Source of the DNA: an uncultured Fodinibius sp.
Lineage (GTDB): Bacteria; Bacteroidota; Rhodothermia; Balneolales; Balneolaceae
Direction of reading: 5' to 3'
DNA: 64,000 nt
Assembly: GCA_913056455.1 (NCBI GenBank)
Contig: CAJXMJ010000002.1
Location: forward strand, 124,001 to 188,000
Under the pieces are notes generated by a model. The model was not told the DNA's origin. It made no database searches and was given only the letters and a program-made list of their open reading frames with translations. Below are positions 18,091 through 26,157 of the stretch, piece by piece; the stretch's first letter is position 1, and each line of letters starts with the position of its first letter. The translations under genes and the position numbers were made by a program.

Positions 18091-19296
18091 ATGCAGCTGT
18101 GTTTCTTTGAAGATGAAAAGCTGACCACTTTTCATCCTCTAACCTTAACTCGTCCCACAGATAATCTTCGCATTGGTATTTTAACGCTTTCGGAAAAATG
18201 GGAGTATGCGGCACATCCCAAAAACATCAATCGAATAAGCCGTCCGGAGCTCAACGGACTGTTTGAAGGCGACGATATATCAACGGATGAGAACTGTATC
18301 TGGATCAACAGCCGGTATCTGCCCACTGAACAGCTGGTTATGCAAGTCAACAACTTAAGTGAAGGCCAATACCTGACATGTGGAGAGACGGTCATTGCCG
18401 CCAATGTTGATGGTGCAACCTCTGGGCAGTGGCTTGAAAAGGGTGAACCTGACTTCAACACCCTTTTTGTGCTCGAATCCAACGATTTTTTATCTATCAA
18501 CAACCTCTGGGATTTGTTCCAGCTAAACGGACAAGAAATTGTTCGAGATATTGATTTGCTGGAAATAGACAGCAAGGTAAATGGCAGCGTTTCTGATCAA
18601 GCCGTACTGGAAAACAGAGATCAGATTTATATTCAGGAAGGAGCCACCATTGAAGCCGGCTGTGTGCTCAATGCTACGAAGGGTCCTATTTTTATTGGTA
18701 AAAACGCCACCGTCATGTCGGGGACTCACATTCGTGGACCAGTAGCCATCTGTGAAGATGCGACTGTTAAAATGGGCGCCAAAATTTATCAGGATACCAC
18801 TATCGGACCTGTCTGCAAGGTAGGAGGCGAAGTAAACAACTCCATATTCCACTCCTATTCTAATAAAGGTCACGACGGATTTGTCGGCAATTCTATTATT
18901 GGACAATGGTGCAACTTAGGGGCCGACACAAATACCTCAAACTTAAAAAATAATTACAGTACCATACGTATTCCCGACTGGACCGACGGACAAGAGATAG
19001 AAACCAAGCAGCAGTTTTTTGGAACAATCATGGGTGACCATTCCAAAACAGCCATCAACACACAGTTGAATACCGGTACCATCTGTGGAGTCAGCTGTAA
19101 TATTTTTTCTAATGATTTTCCTCCCAAACTCATACCCTCATTCAGTTGGGTAGGCTCTAATGTCATTCAAACCTATCGACTGGATAAGGCTCTTGAGGCC
19201 ATGGAAGCCATGATGGCGCGCCGCGATGTATCACTCACCGAAGACTACAAACGGATGATGAGAGCTATTTTTGACACCAAAAATCACCCTCAATAA
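18091..19296 (+). CDS. GlmU-like putative sugar nucleotidyltransferase/acyltransferase
   Basis: This 401-residue protein matches the Bacteroidota GlmU-like family: an N-terminal segment with FEDEKLTTFHPLTLTRP typical of the NTP_transf_4 type, and a C-terminal left-handed beta-helix (about residues 190-345) built of hexapeptide repeats such as IGKNATVMSG and ICEDATVKMG. Family members are thought to make UDP-sugars, and the position opposite glmS supports a role in UDP-GlcNAc synthesis. The classic GlmU pyrophosphorylase motif (LAAGxGTRM) is absent, so activity should not be assumed. No separate canonical glmU is in the window. Confidence 0.8.
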   Translation: MQLCFFEDEKLTTFHPLTLTRPTDNLRIGILTLSEKWEYAAHPKNINRISRPELNGLFEGDDISTDENCIWINSRYLPTEQLVMQVNNLSEGQYLTCGETVIAANVDGATSGQWLEKGEPDFNTLFVLESNDFLSINNLWDLFQLNGQEIVRDIDLLEIDSKVNGSVSDQAVLENRDQIYIQEGATIEAGCVLNATKGPIFIGKNATVMSGTHIRGPVAICEDATVKMGAKIYQDTTIGPVCKVGGEVNNSIFHSYSNKGHDGFVGNSIIGQWCNLGADTNTSNLKNNYSTIRIPDWTDGQEIETKQQFFGTIMGDHSKTAINTQLNTGTICGVSCNIFSNDFPPKLIPSFSWVGSNVIQTYRLDKALEAMEAMMARRDVSLTEDYKRMMRAIFDTKNHPQ

Positions 19297-19469
19297 ATAC
19301 CGCTTGTAAAATATTTGGATAATAAATAGGTATTGTCCCTAATTAGCTCTACCTTGAAGCGTTATATTTAATTACCCACCCAGTAAGTTACTTCTTTGAA
19401 ACGACGCGTTAATTCAACTCTTTTCATCAGACAGAGCAGACAGGTGTACACAAAGACACAGTTATAGTT

Positions 19470-19685
19470 ATGAAACAAGGAAAAATAAAGTTCTTCGACA
19501 CTAAAAAAGGATTTGGATTTATTGCACCTGACGAGGGCGGCGATGATATTTTTGTCCACAGAAACAATGTCGAGAACCTCGATTACAACCAAGGACTTGA
19601 AGACGGCGAAGCCGTTGAGTTTGAGGTAGAAGAAACTCCTAAAGGCTTAAGTGCTACGAACGTAACAAGCCTGGATTACAAATAG
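19470..19685 (+). CDS. Cold-shock protein (CspA family)
   Basis: The 71-residue single OB-fold protein contains KGFGFI (RNP1) at about residues 13-18 and DIFVH (RNP2) near 29-33, which bind single-stranded RNA or DNA. Members act as RNA chaperones. The 173 bases upstream carry no gene and probably include a long 5' untranslated leader, as in many csp mRNAs, although I cannot identify a specific thermosensor fold. It has its own terminator. Confidence 0.93.
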   Translation: MKQGKIKFFDTKKGFGFIAPDEGGDDIFVHRNNVENLDYNQGLEDGEAVEFEVEETPKGLSATNVTSLDYK

Positions 19686-19711
19686 ATCCGAGATTTTATA
19701 TTGGATTTTAG

Positions 19712-19738
19712 AAGCCCGCTTTTTAGCGGGCTTTTTTT
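19712..19738 (+). terminator. Rho-independent terminator of the cold-shock gene
   Basis: AAGCCCGCT and AGCGGGCTT form a perfect 9-bp stem with a three-base loop, followed by a run of seven T, 26 bases after the csp stop. Confidence 0.92.
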
Positions 19739-19861
19739 ATGGGATATACTTTTGGCGGCAACTTGCCTTTTAAAGAAGGAACGGTAAATAAGTAGCTAAT
19801 CGTGTTTCAAATTAGTGATGAAAACTCCTATATTTGTCACGCTGAAATTCTGGCGCCATTT

Positions 19862-19946
19862 GCCCAAGTGGCGGAATTGGTAGACGCGCATGCTTCAGGA
19901 GCATGTGGGGATCTTCCCCGTGGAGGTTCGAGTCCTCTCTTGGGCA
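19862..19946 (+). tRNA. tRNA-Leu (anticodon CAG)
   Basis: An 85-base class II tRNA: acceptor arms GCCCAAG and CTTGGGC, a D-arm with GGAATTGGTAGACGCG, anticodon stem CATGC/GCATG with loop TTCAGGA (anticodon CAG), a long variable arm, T-arm GGTTCGAGTCC and discriminator A. The anticodon reads CUG Leu codons. CCA is not encoded. Its 3' end is the left attachment site of the island; the gene itself remains intact. Confidence 0.95.
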
Positions 19947-19994
19947 CTCAGATCCCTGTAAGTTATTGGCTTGCAGGGATTTACTATTTTAGGT
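19926..19994 (+). repeat. Left attachment site (attL) of the island
   Basis: The 69 bases from GTTCGAGTCCT in the tRNA-Leu T-arm through the downstream hairpin to ATTTTAGGT recur at 49585-49653 with six mismatches (63/69). The segment includes the last 21 bases of the tRNA and its terminator-like hairpin (CCCTGTAAG/CTTGCAGGG). GGTGCAA motifs follow at 20004 and 20083 and recur at 49662 beside the right end, so they are candidate integrase arm sites. Confidence 0.85.
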
Positions 19995-20149
19995 ACAAAG
20001 ATAGGTGCAAACAATATTTAGAAGAATTCTCTTCTTATTCCCTCAATTCACTATATCAAAATAGTATTATTAATTGCATTTAGGTGCAAATATGCATTAG
20101 TTCCTCTGTTTATTTTTCTACCTAAAACTATAAATAAATCAAGATTAGT

Positions 20150-20644
20150 ATGTTCAATTTCAAGAGTAAACCACTCATCTACACTTTTATCGTTCTTATC
20201 TCATCATCATTGATAGGTTGTGCAACTATTTTTAAAGGTTCCCAAGCTGATATAAATGTCAATTCAGCCCCATCTGATGCAACTGTATACATCAATGGTA
20301 TTGACAAGGGATCTACCCCTCAAACTATGTCTTTAGATAGAGACGAAGACCATATCTTAACATTCAAAAAGGATGGTTACAAAGATGTTAAGGTAGAGGT
20401 TAATAAAAAGTTTGACGGTGCTACTACTATCTTAGGAAATATAGTTTCCTGGGCATTAGTCGGTATTGTTGTAGATGTCGCAACTGGAGCAGCTTACTCA
20501 TTGAAACCTGCAGATGTACAAGCTAACCTAAATGAAATGAAGAATGCTGGCATAATTGACAAAATACCCGAACAAAAGAAAAATGGTATCACTGTCATTA
20601 TGTTAACTGAAAAACAGTGGAAGCAAGTAAATACCGCTGAATAA
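20150..20644 (+). CDS. PEGA-domain lipoprotein
   Basis: The 164-residue product has a lipoprotein signal ending LIGC (Cys24), then a PEGA-type domain at about residues 33-85 (VNSAPSDATVYING, STPQTMSL, LTFKKDGYKD). PEGA domains occur in surface-layer-associated and envelope proteins and are thought to mediate protein interaction. A hydrophobic glycine-rich stretch (SWALVGIVVDVATGAAY) follows at about 98-115, as in small proteins of unknown function often annotated as PEGA lipoproteins. It lies alone between attL and a second att-like hairpin, the only gene in that interval. Confidence 0.75.
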   Translation: MFNFKSKPLIYTFIVLISSSLIGCATIFKGSQADINVNSAPSDATVYINGIDKGSTPQTMSLDRDEDHILTFKKDGYKDVKVEVNKKFDGATTILGNIVSWALVGIVVDVATGAAYSLKPADVQANLNEMKNAGIIDKIPEQKKNGITVIMLTEKQWKQVNTAE

Positions 20645-20675
20645 GCTATCAGATTTTAAAAAAACTCTCAGGCGT

Positions 20676-20723
20676 ACTCTAAACCCTGTAAGTCATTGGC
20701 TTGCAGGGTTTTACTTTTTTAGG
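20676..20723 (+). repeat. Third copy of the att-like hairpin segment
   Basis: The 48 bases from ACTCTAAACCCTG to TTTTTTAGG match the corresponding part of the right attachment site with three mismatches, which is closer than the attL copy. It includes the hairpin CCCTGTAAG/CTTGCAGGG followed by TTTTACTTTTTT, so it can also act as the terminator of the PEGA gene. It lacks a clear tRNA-derived core, although GGC-TACTC resembles a degraded tRNA end. Confidence 0.75.
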
Positions 20724-20750
20724 GTATATCATAGATATAACAAAATGCTA

Positions 20751-21689
20751 TTATTCAGCAAATTGATATTCCAAATCAGTAGTTCTTATATCAGCATTAT
20801 TTAGATCACTTATTAGATCTAAGTCACTACCTGCATCTATACTTGTAACTATGCTTGGATTAGTCGAATGAATATCATAACCCAAGCTATCTAACTCTTC
20901 GATAACTGTTTCTGATGGATGTCCATGTTTATTTGGCCCAACAGATATAGCTAAGGGAGTTCCGGTCTCAAAATTTCTCCTTTTCCAAAACTCCTTATAA
21001 TGATTTTCAATCGAACCATGATGAGGTACTTGCCCTAAGACCATGCTTTTATCAAAGTTTTTTAACTCCTTTATCCCAATCCTTTTAAGGCACGATTTAA
21101 CAGCATCTGCGGTCAGAAGTATTTGCCATTCATTTGACTCTATTGAGGTAACTAATGAAAGGAGGTTTGGACTAGGTTGTTTTTTCAAGCTTAAATCATC
21201 CTTAAAAAAGGTCTTATAGAATTCATCCTTTTCTTCTTGTGATGGTGCAAGAATTCTTATAAAAACATTATCTGTTAGTTTTATATTGCTAGTAAGGTCA
21301 TTTATTAAACCCCGTTTATTGATTAATCCCTCTTTATCTAATTTCGCAACCTTTCTGAAAAGATTAGCAAGAATGTTTTTATCTTCATAAGGCATCAACA
21401 CAGACTCTAAGTATTTTCTATTTATATCTGTTGTATACCCAAATAGTTCTATCCCTATATTAGCCTTCTCACAATAATCCAAAATGTCGTTAAATCCAGT
21501 ATAATGATCTCTATGCGGATGTGACAATAGGAGAAATTTAATCTTTTTAATTTTCCTATCGATTATATGGTCAAGCGCAGGATTATCACCGTCTAACTTT
21601 CTGCTATCAATTATACCAATCCCCTTTTCATCCCACTCTATTATTATGCAATCTCCTTGCCCAACATACTTAAATGTAACTTTTATCAC
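20751..21689 (-). CDS. Metallo-beta-lactamase-fold hydrolase (ComEC/Rec2-like)
   Basis: The 312-residue cytoplasmic protein has the MBL metal motif SHPHRDH (His57, His59, Asp61, His62), a later LLTADAV (bridging Asp) and VPHHGS, as in the hydrolase domain of ComEC-type proteins. There are no membrane helices, so this is the detached hydrolase domain, which in relatives cuts nucleic acid or a phosphodiester. It is the last gene of a three-gene minus-strand unit with two unrecognised partners. MBL-fold effectors occur in some phage-defence systems (for example AVAST type 1), but no STAND ATPase or protease is present here. Confidence 0.8.
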   Translation of the reverse strand: MIKVTFKYVGQGDCIIIEWDEKGIGIIDSRKLDGDNPALDHIIDRKIKKIKFLLLSHPHRDHYTGFNDILDYCEKANIGIELFGYTTDINRKYLESVLMPYEDKNILANLFRKVAKLDKEGLINKRGLINDLTSNIKLTDNVFIRILAPSQEEKDEFYKTFFKDDLSLKKQPSPNLLSLVTSIESNEWQILLTADAVKSCLKRIGIKELKNFDKSMVLGQVPHHGSIENHYKEFWKRRNFETGTPLAISVGPNKHGHPSETVIEELDSLGYDIHSTNPSIVTSIDAGSDLDLISDLNNADIRTTDLEYQFAE

Positions 21690-21710
21690 TCTTGTTTACT
21701 TAAACATTTT

Positions 21711-22238
21711 TTAATCTATCGTTTTATGCTCAATATCATCTAAGTCTGAAAATTCTGGATGGTTCTCAAAGTTTCTTTTATCAACTAACTTTTCTCCATT
21801 ATTTATTGTAAAAGAAATTTTGCCTGGTTTTTTAAATACTCTAACTAGAATATACTTTCCAGCTTTTAAATCATGAATATTTGTAAATAAACTTTTATCA
21901 AACAGTCGGGTTTGGAACTTTTTATTTTCTCTATCTACAAGGCAATCTAATTTTATTGTCGATTTACGTATCTCAATAACCCTTGCATCATAATTTTTAA
22001 TTTTACTCCAATTTTCATTAACCCCGACAAGAGGTTGAGATTTACTTGAAGCATCTTTTTCAAAAAGCTCTGAATATTTAAAGTTAATATTTGATTGTAA
22101 CTCAGAATACACCCTTCCAATTAAATTTTTAGCTGTCTTAACCTCATCTTGAATATTATCTTCATCAAAATCATAAGGCTCAGAACTCATTAAATCTTCT
22201 GAAAATAATTTTCGTTGTAAATCCTTATCTGAACTCAT
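21711..22238 (-). CDS. Unrecognised protein, middle gene of the MBL operon
   Basis: I do not recognise this 175-residue protein. It is charged and soluble with no signal peptide. The first 65 residues look helical and acidic, and the second half (about 75-150) looks like a small beta-barrel (ARVIEIRKSTIKLDCLVD, KAGKYILVRVFKKPGKISF), possibly OB-like. Its start overlaps the end of the upstream gene by four bases (ATGA type) and 21 bases separate it from the MBL gene, so the three are almost certainly co-translated. Confidence 0.7.
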   Translation of the reverse strand: MSSDKDLQRKLFSEDLMSSEPYDFDEDNIQDEVKTAKNLIGRVYSELQSNINFKYSELFEKDASSKSQPLVGVNENWSKIKNYDARVIEIRKSTIKLDCLVDRENKKFQTRLFDKSLFTNIHDLKAGKYILVRVFKKPGKISFTINNGEKLVDKRNFENHPEFSDLDDIEHKTID

Positions 22239-22915
22239 GATTGGATTGATTTTATTAAATTATTTTTCCCTGACTGAATTTTCTTCATTTCCATATAATC
22301 AAACTCATTACTAAAACTTTGTAAAGTATTATTTACTAAGCAACCTTCAGTTGGAGTTTCATCATCTACAAAAGCCGAATAATTAAATAGTGATAAGTTA
22401 TGCTGTTCAATATCATCAGGATAATCAAGTGGCCCAAACGTGCAATTAAAACCTAATCCCTCTTTATCTAGTTGCCCTTCCAATACAACAGCACAATCAC
22501 TGGTAGAGTTTATATTGGGCAAATTAATAAAAAAATTCTCCTTAAAGGATTCATAATCTTTATAAATACCTGGAAGAAGATCCCACGTTCTTAATCTAGA
22601 ATATTCAAAACCTACAAAAGTATCCAACTCTTTAATATCATCTAGCAATTCATAGAAAAACCTTAGCTTATTATCATAATCATCTAGATTTGTCGTTTGT
22701 CCAATCACTATTACACCTAGGTTATTCCAGTCTGCAGTTATTATCATATCATCTTCTGGAAAATTTAAATATGCTCTTTCACTAGGTCGATTAACACTTT
22801 CAAAGCGCACATTTTCTGCAAAGGCTAAAAAGGGCGATACCAATTTCCTAACATGCTGTGAAAAATCAGTAATGGTGTTAAATTTTAATTGTAATTCAGT
22901 TTTTAATTCAACCAT
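22235..22915 (-). CDS. Unrecognised protein, first gene of the MBL operon
   Basis: I do not recognise this 226-residue protein. It is soluble and acidic with alternating beta and helical segments and no signal peptide or obvious catalytic motif. The N-terminus (LKTELQLKFNTITDFSQHVR) resembles a binding-domain rather than enzyme style. It is the promoter-proximal gene of the three-gene unit and overlaps the next gene by four bases. Base composition is more AT-rich than the chromosomal flanks, in keeping with island DNA. Confidence 0.68.
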   Translation of the reverse strand: MVELKTELQLKFNTITDFSQHVRKLVSPFLAFAENVRFESVNRPSERAYLNFPEDDMIITADWNNLGVIVIGQTTNLDDYDNKLRFFYELLDDIKELDTFVGFEYSRLRTWDLLPGIYKDYESFKENFFINLPNINSTSDCAVVLEGQLDKEGLGFNCTFGPLDYPDDIEQHNLSLFNYSAFVDDETPTEGCLVNNTLQSFSNEFDYMEMKKIQSGKNNLIKSIQS

Positions 22916-23221
22916 TTCTTTAGAGATTCTTTGCTAAATATTTTATATAGCTATATAAATAACTATTTATCCAATTAAAATCATTGTTAAACAATTAACT
23001 AATAACTTACATAATTTTGTAAAACAGTGAGTTATGGGACTATAAACAAGACCATTATTAAATAATTTAACCACGAGGAAGTCATTAAATATAAATTTCG
23101 CTTCTAAGAGCCTATCATCAGATGATTAATACCAATAACCAGGCTAATTAAATAACTGAATAATATATTTAGCGTTTATTTTATATAATGAAGTAAATAG
23201 AGATCAATCAACCCTACTGTT
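22916..23221. other. 306-base AT-rich divergent intergenic region
   Basis: No coding frame is supported. It separates the divergent MBL operon and antitoxin gene, so it should hold both promoters. I see no clear consensus promoter, operator symmetry or terminator. Confidence 0.5.
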
Positions 23222-23668
23222 ATGGAACGTCGTCTTGAATCATCCTCACTGGATGAACACCAAATGGAAGAGTTAGAAACTCTTCTAAAGAGTGAAAAGC
23301 TGCCCGCTTTAATTGATTCTTCCGGTAATCGGACAGAGCTTCCCAAACCTATATTTGAGATGCTATCCGACATTGTCCAGCATGTTAAAAAAGGGCACTC
23401 AATTTTTATGATTCCTGAGGATGAAACACTAACCACCCAAGCAGCAGCCAATTTCTTGGGGGGTTCAAGGCAACATTTGGTTGACCTTCTTGAAGAAGGA
23501 GAAGTTGATTTCCACTACGTTGGAACCCACCGAAGAGTGTATTTCCATGACCTAAAAGCGTATGCTGATAAAAGAAATAGCAAACGCAAAGAAACCTTGG
23601 ATGAGCTATTCGAAAAGATAACCGACGCCGGAAAATATGACGCAAGCTATCAGGGTGATGATAGCTGA
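23222..23668 (+). CDS. Antitoxin with excisionase-type helix-turn-helix
   Basis: The 148-residue protein carries an excisionase/MerR-like DNA-binding motif at about residues 67-120 (LTTQAAANFLGGSRQHLVDLLEEG, VGTHRRVYFHDLKAY). This is the architecture of antitoxins paired with PIN toxins of the COG1569-like group. Its last 11 bases overlap the start of the PIN reading frame, typical for toxin-antitoxin operons. The antitoxin frame looks intact while its toxin partner is broken, so it may now only act as a DNA-binding protein. Confidence 0.75.
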   Translation: MERRLESSSLDEHQMEELETLLKSEKLPALIDSSGNRTELPKPIFEMLSDIVQHVKKGHSIFMIPEDETLTTQAAANFLGGSRQHLVDLLEEGEVDFHYVGTHRRVYFHDLKAYADKRNSKRKETLDELFEKITDAGKYDASYQGDDS

Positions 23669-24009
23669 TTATAAGATTTTACTGGATGCCAATGTCTTAG
23701 CCAATTATGCTGTCTGTAACCTTTATCTAAGGCTAGCAGAAAAGCCTCGACTCTTCTTACCTAAATGGAGTCCGGATATCTTAGATGAAGTTTATAATAC
23801 TCATGTAAATAAATTAGATTGGCCTGAAAAATTGGCAAAACTCGTTTCAAGATGCTGTACGAGATGCTTTTCCCGAAGCTATGATAACAGATTACCAAGA
23901 ATTGATTCCGGTCATGACCAATGATTTGTACCCCGAAAAACCAATGTTCGTGAGGGAGAGGGATTCGAACCCTCGAGACCTGGAAGGGCCTGCCGGTTTT
24001 CTGATATAG
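23658..24009 (+). pseudogene. PIN-domain toxin, frameshifted and truncated
   Basis: From ATG 23658 the product reads MIADYKILLDANVL, with the first PIN acidic residue in LLDANVL, and continues to DWPEKLAK. Near 23835-23845 the frame shifts by one base: the continuation FQDAVRDAF, MITDYQELIPVMTND lies in the next frame. Homologous PIN toxins go on past the TND position with DRHVLAAA, but here homology ends near 23928, close to where a tRNA-Ser fragment begins. The PIN nuclease is therefore almost certainly inactive. A sequencing error could explain the shift but not the truncation. Confidence 0.75.
23950..24001 (-). repeat. 3' half of a tRNA-Ser gene (attachment-site remnant)
   Basis: Read on the minus strand, this segment runs from the anticodon loop (GAAAACCGG) through a long variable arm (GCAGGCCCTTCCAGGTC) to a T-arm GAGGGTTCGAATCCCTC and the acceptor strand TCCCTCA. 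There is no 5' half, so it is not a functional tRNA. A break at the anticodon loop is where many tyrosine integrases recombine, so this is likely an att remnant of a tRNA-Ser-targeting element. It directly follows the truncated PIN gene. Confidence 0.72.
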
Positions 24010-24417
24010 GTTGTTGGACCGCTTACTAATTGACTTTGCGACCAATACTGCGTGAATAACTTGGCTTCTATTGGTCCGCTTCTGCTTAGGATTTTTAGCC
24101 AATGCTAACTTAAAAAACCAAGGTTTTCCTATCCCCGGAAGCAAAGGTCATACATAGCTCATAAAGGGCGATTTCGGAAGTGAAGAAATTTAGGCCCCCG
24201 AGCCGGCTATCCTTAAAAAGGAGAGTACAGCGAAGTCTTTCTGCTTATAAATATGTGCTTTAAGGCGCTTAGAAGGGTTAATTTACATAATTAGCCATTA
24301 TGCGACAGGTTTTATGGCTTAAGAAGAGCTTTTGGATATTAGGAATACAGTTTCCTACTATTGTTTTAGAAATACATAAATATAGGCTAGGCCAACTACA
24401 AAAGAGCTTACTAGGAT
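24010..24417. other. 408-base non-coding stretch
   Basis: No supported gene. It contains the first copy of a 45-base direct repeat (24329-24373). It probably represents junction debris between the tRNA-Ser remnant and the following two-gene cassette. Confidence 0.55.
24329..24373 (+). repeat. Direct repeat, left copy, flanking a two-gene cassette
   Basis: The 45 bases beginning CTTTTGGATATTAGGAATAC match 25810-25853 with five substitutions and one single-base gap. The pair brackets the two genes at 24418-25784. Confidence 0.7.
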
Positions 24418-24912
24418 ATGCTATCCCCTATTTTAACACCCGCAATCGGAATTGTGACAATAATTAATTTAGCAGTTGTTTCATATGTAGCTTATCAACA
24501 ATTTCATTTAAAAAAGACAAATGTTAACTACCAAATACACCATGACCTTTATGAAAGAAGATTGAAAGTTTTCCACGAAACAATGGAACTCCTTAGAAAA
24601 ATTGTAAATGAACAAAAACCAAGCTGGAATGAATTACTCACTACACTAAGAAAAATTGAAGATGATGCGTACTTCCTTTTTGGTGATGAAATCCATGAAT
24701 ATATTAAGACCCTAATTGATAAAGGGCATGAGAAAAGAAGATTAAATCGTAAAATGGATCGGATAAATCCCACAAAAGATTCTGAATCGAGAGATAAAAT
24801 GGAAAAAGCCTTAGATACAGAGGAAGAATTAGAAAGTTGGGTATTCGATCAATTTGATATTTGTAGGGATAAATTCGGCAAGTATTTATCTTACGAAGAT
24901 TTTATAAAATAG
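24418..24912 (+). CDS. Unrecognised membrane-anchored protein
   Basis: The 164-residue protein has one N-terminal helix (about residues 5-27, PAIGIVTIINLAVVSYVAY), then a long basic and acidic helical domain facing the cytoplasm or periplasm (YERRLKVFHETMELLRKI). I do not recognise the family, although the layout (one helix plus a charged helical tail) is common among island-borne hypothetical proteins. It pairs with the next gene, 44 bases downstream, and both sit between direct repeats. Confidence 0.62.
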   Translation: MLSPILTPAIGIVTIINLAVVSYVAYQQFHLKKTNVNYQIHHDLYERRLKVFHETMELLRKIVNEQKPSWNELLTTLRKIEDDAYFLFGDEIHEYIKTLIDKGHEKRRLNRKMDRINPTKDSESRDKMEKALDTEEELESWVFDQFDICRDKFGKYLSYEDFIK

Positions 24913-24956
24913 GCAGTTGGGTTAACCCACACATTTTAGTTTTTAAGAAAATTAAT

Positions 24957-25784
24957 ATGAATTCAGCTTTTTTGATAGTAGCCATAATAGCTGCAGGTAT
25001 ATATCTTTATTTCAAACAGACAGTAGTTCAAAATCAAGAGAAATCGGAAGTAGATTTTCGAGATAGTTCTACTCAAAAGGGAGCTCCCTCACTTGACAAA
25101 ACGATTGGCGAAACAAAACCAATATGTCCCTATTGTGAAACTAAATTAGAAAAGAAACCTTCCAGAAAGAAACAATGCCCTCATTGTGAGAACTATATTT
25201 ATAAAAGAACTCGTCCATATGATGATGCCCACATTATTATTAGAGAGGATCAAATTGAAGATATGGAAGAACAATGGGCAATAGCTAATGGTCAATATGA
25301 TTTATATAAGAAAGAGCAAAAACGAAAAGAAAGGATAAAAAATAGGTTAACTGATCAAAGTGGCAACGAGCCTACTAAAGAAGATGTAGAGTTTAGAGCT
25401 TTAAATGAAAAAGCTACTGAATATGAATTTAGAGGTGACTGGGGATTTGGTAGAAATATAAGGTTAAAGATGGCACAAAATTTAGGAAAACGAGAAAGGT
25501 TTTATCTAGCTTTTCGAATGTATTGCCATGTTTGTTTTATCGATATCAATGGTCCAAATAATACGAGTGGAACTTCAAATGAATATCCTTACTTCACTCC
25601 TAAAAACGCAATTTTGGCTCCAGGTGTAATTAGTCTCATGAAAGATTTGATTGAAACTTTGAATTATGATACCGAAGAAACCAGAAAGGAATTTATTGAA
25701 GTAACGACACCAATTCATGATGGAACGCCAACACCAATTTCACCCGAAAAAGCTTGGCCCAAACTAAAAAAAGAATTGTTTTAA
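24957..25784 (+). CDS. Membrane-anchored zinc-ribbon protein of unknown function
   Basis: The 275-residue product has one N-terminal helix (residues 4-19), a linker, and a zinc ribbon CPYC...CPHC at about residues 58-79. Next comes a highly charged probably coiled segment (YKKEQKRKERIKNR), and a conserved-looking C-terminal domain with REREFYLAFRMY-like and WPKLKKELF segments. The zinc ribbon suggests nucleic-acid or protein binding. Its neighbour also has an N-terminal helix, so the two may form a membrane complex. The function is unknown. Confidence 0.62.
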   Translation: MNSAFLIVAIIAAGIYLYFKQTVVQNQEKSEVDFRDSSTQKGAPSLDKTIGETKPICPYCETKLEKKPSRKKQCPHCENYIYKRTRPYDDAHIIIREDQIEDMEEQWAIANGQYDLYKKEQKRKERIKNRLTDQSGNEPTKEDVEFRALNEKATEYEFRGDWGFGRNIRLKMAQNLGKRERFYLAFRMYCHVCFIDINGPNNTSGTSNEYPYFTPKNAILAPGVISLMKDLIETLNYDTEETRKEFIEVTTPIHDGTPTPISPEKAWPKLKKELF

Positions 25785-25809
25785 AGACATGATCCCAGTC
25801 TAAGATGGA

Positions 25810-25853
25810 CTTTTGGGTATTATGGATACAGTCTCCTGCTATTGTTTAGAAAT
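25810..25853 (+). repeat. Direct repeat, right copy, flanking a two-gene cassette
   Basis: Counterpart of 24329-24373. It overlaps the 3' end of a broken minus-strand reading frame, so part of the similarity could be a duplicated gene end. Confidence 0.7.
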
Positions 25854-26056
25854 GAAAACCACCTCACCTCTAAGGAATTATTGAACGCTTCATTTATTGA
25901 CTCGTAGATCTTCGCCAAGACTTCGGCTATCTGTTCCACGGCTACATGATCGTCTAGGTCCTAACTAATCATCACATGAAATTTTTGTTTTTCACTTCTG
26001 GAACGCGCGGTAAATTTTCCCATTTCTTTTACAGCCCGTTTGTGATCGTTAGCCAT
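25820..26056 (-). pseudogene. Broken reading frame with an in-frame TAG
   Basis: From ATG at 26056 the frame encodes MANDHKRAVKEMGKF, FHVMIS, then a TAG at 25963-25961. Translation beyond it stays protein-like (DLDDHVAVEQIAEVLAKIYE) until TAA at 25820. The composition on both sides of the stop suggests one former gene of about 78 residues. It lies downstream of a MobC-like gene, where a relaxase gene would be expected, but I cannot show that it derives from one. Confidence 0.4.
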
Positions 26057-26067
26057 TGAACTTTAAT

Positions 26068-26136
26068 ACGCAAACCAACCGGAAGGCTCCGGGTCTTTAT
26101 CAATTCCGGATCACTTTTAACTATAAGGGTTTGCGT
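26068..26136. repeat. Inverted repeat downstream of the first MobC-like gene
   Basis: ACGCAAACC at 26068-26076 and GGTTTGCGT at 26128-26136 are perfect inverted 9-mers, with smaller CCGGA/TCCGG symmetries inside. The location beside a mobC-like gene is compatible with an origin of transfer or a terminator. Confidence 0.5.
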
Positions 26137-26157
26137 GTTTTATTGGAGCGCTTACAA

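Noticed and set aside
20751-22915. AVAST type 1 defence system.
   Set aside because: Only the MBL-fold component resembles it; no STAND ATPase or protease gene is present.
25820-26056. Naming the broken frame a relaxase remnant.
   Set aside because: The position after mobC fits but no relaxase motif (Tyr or His triad) is visible.
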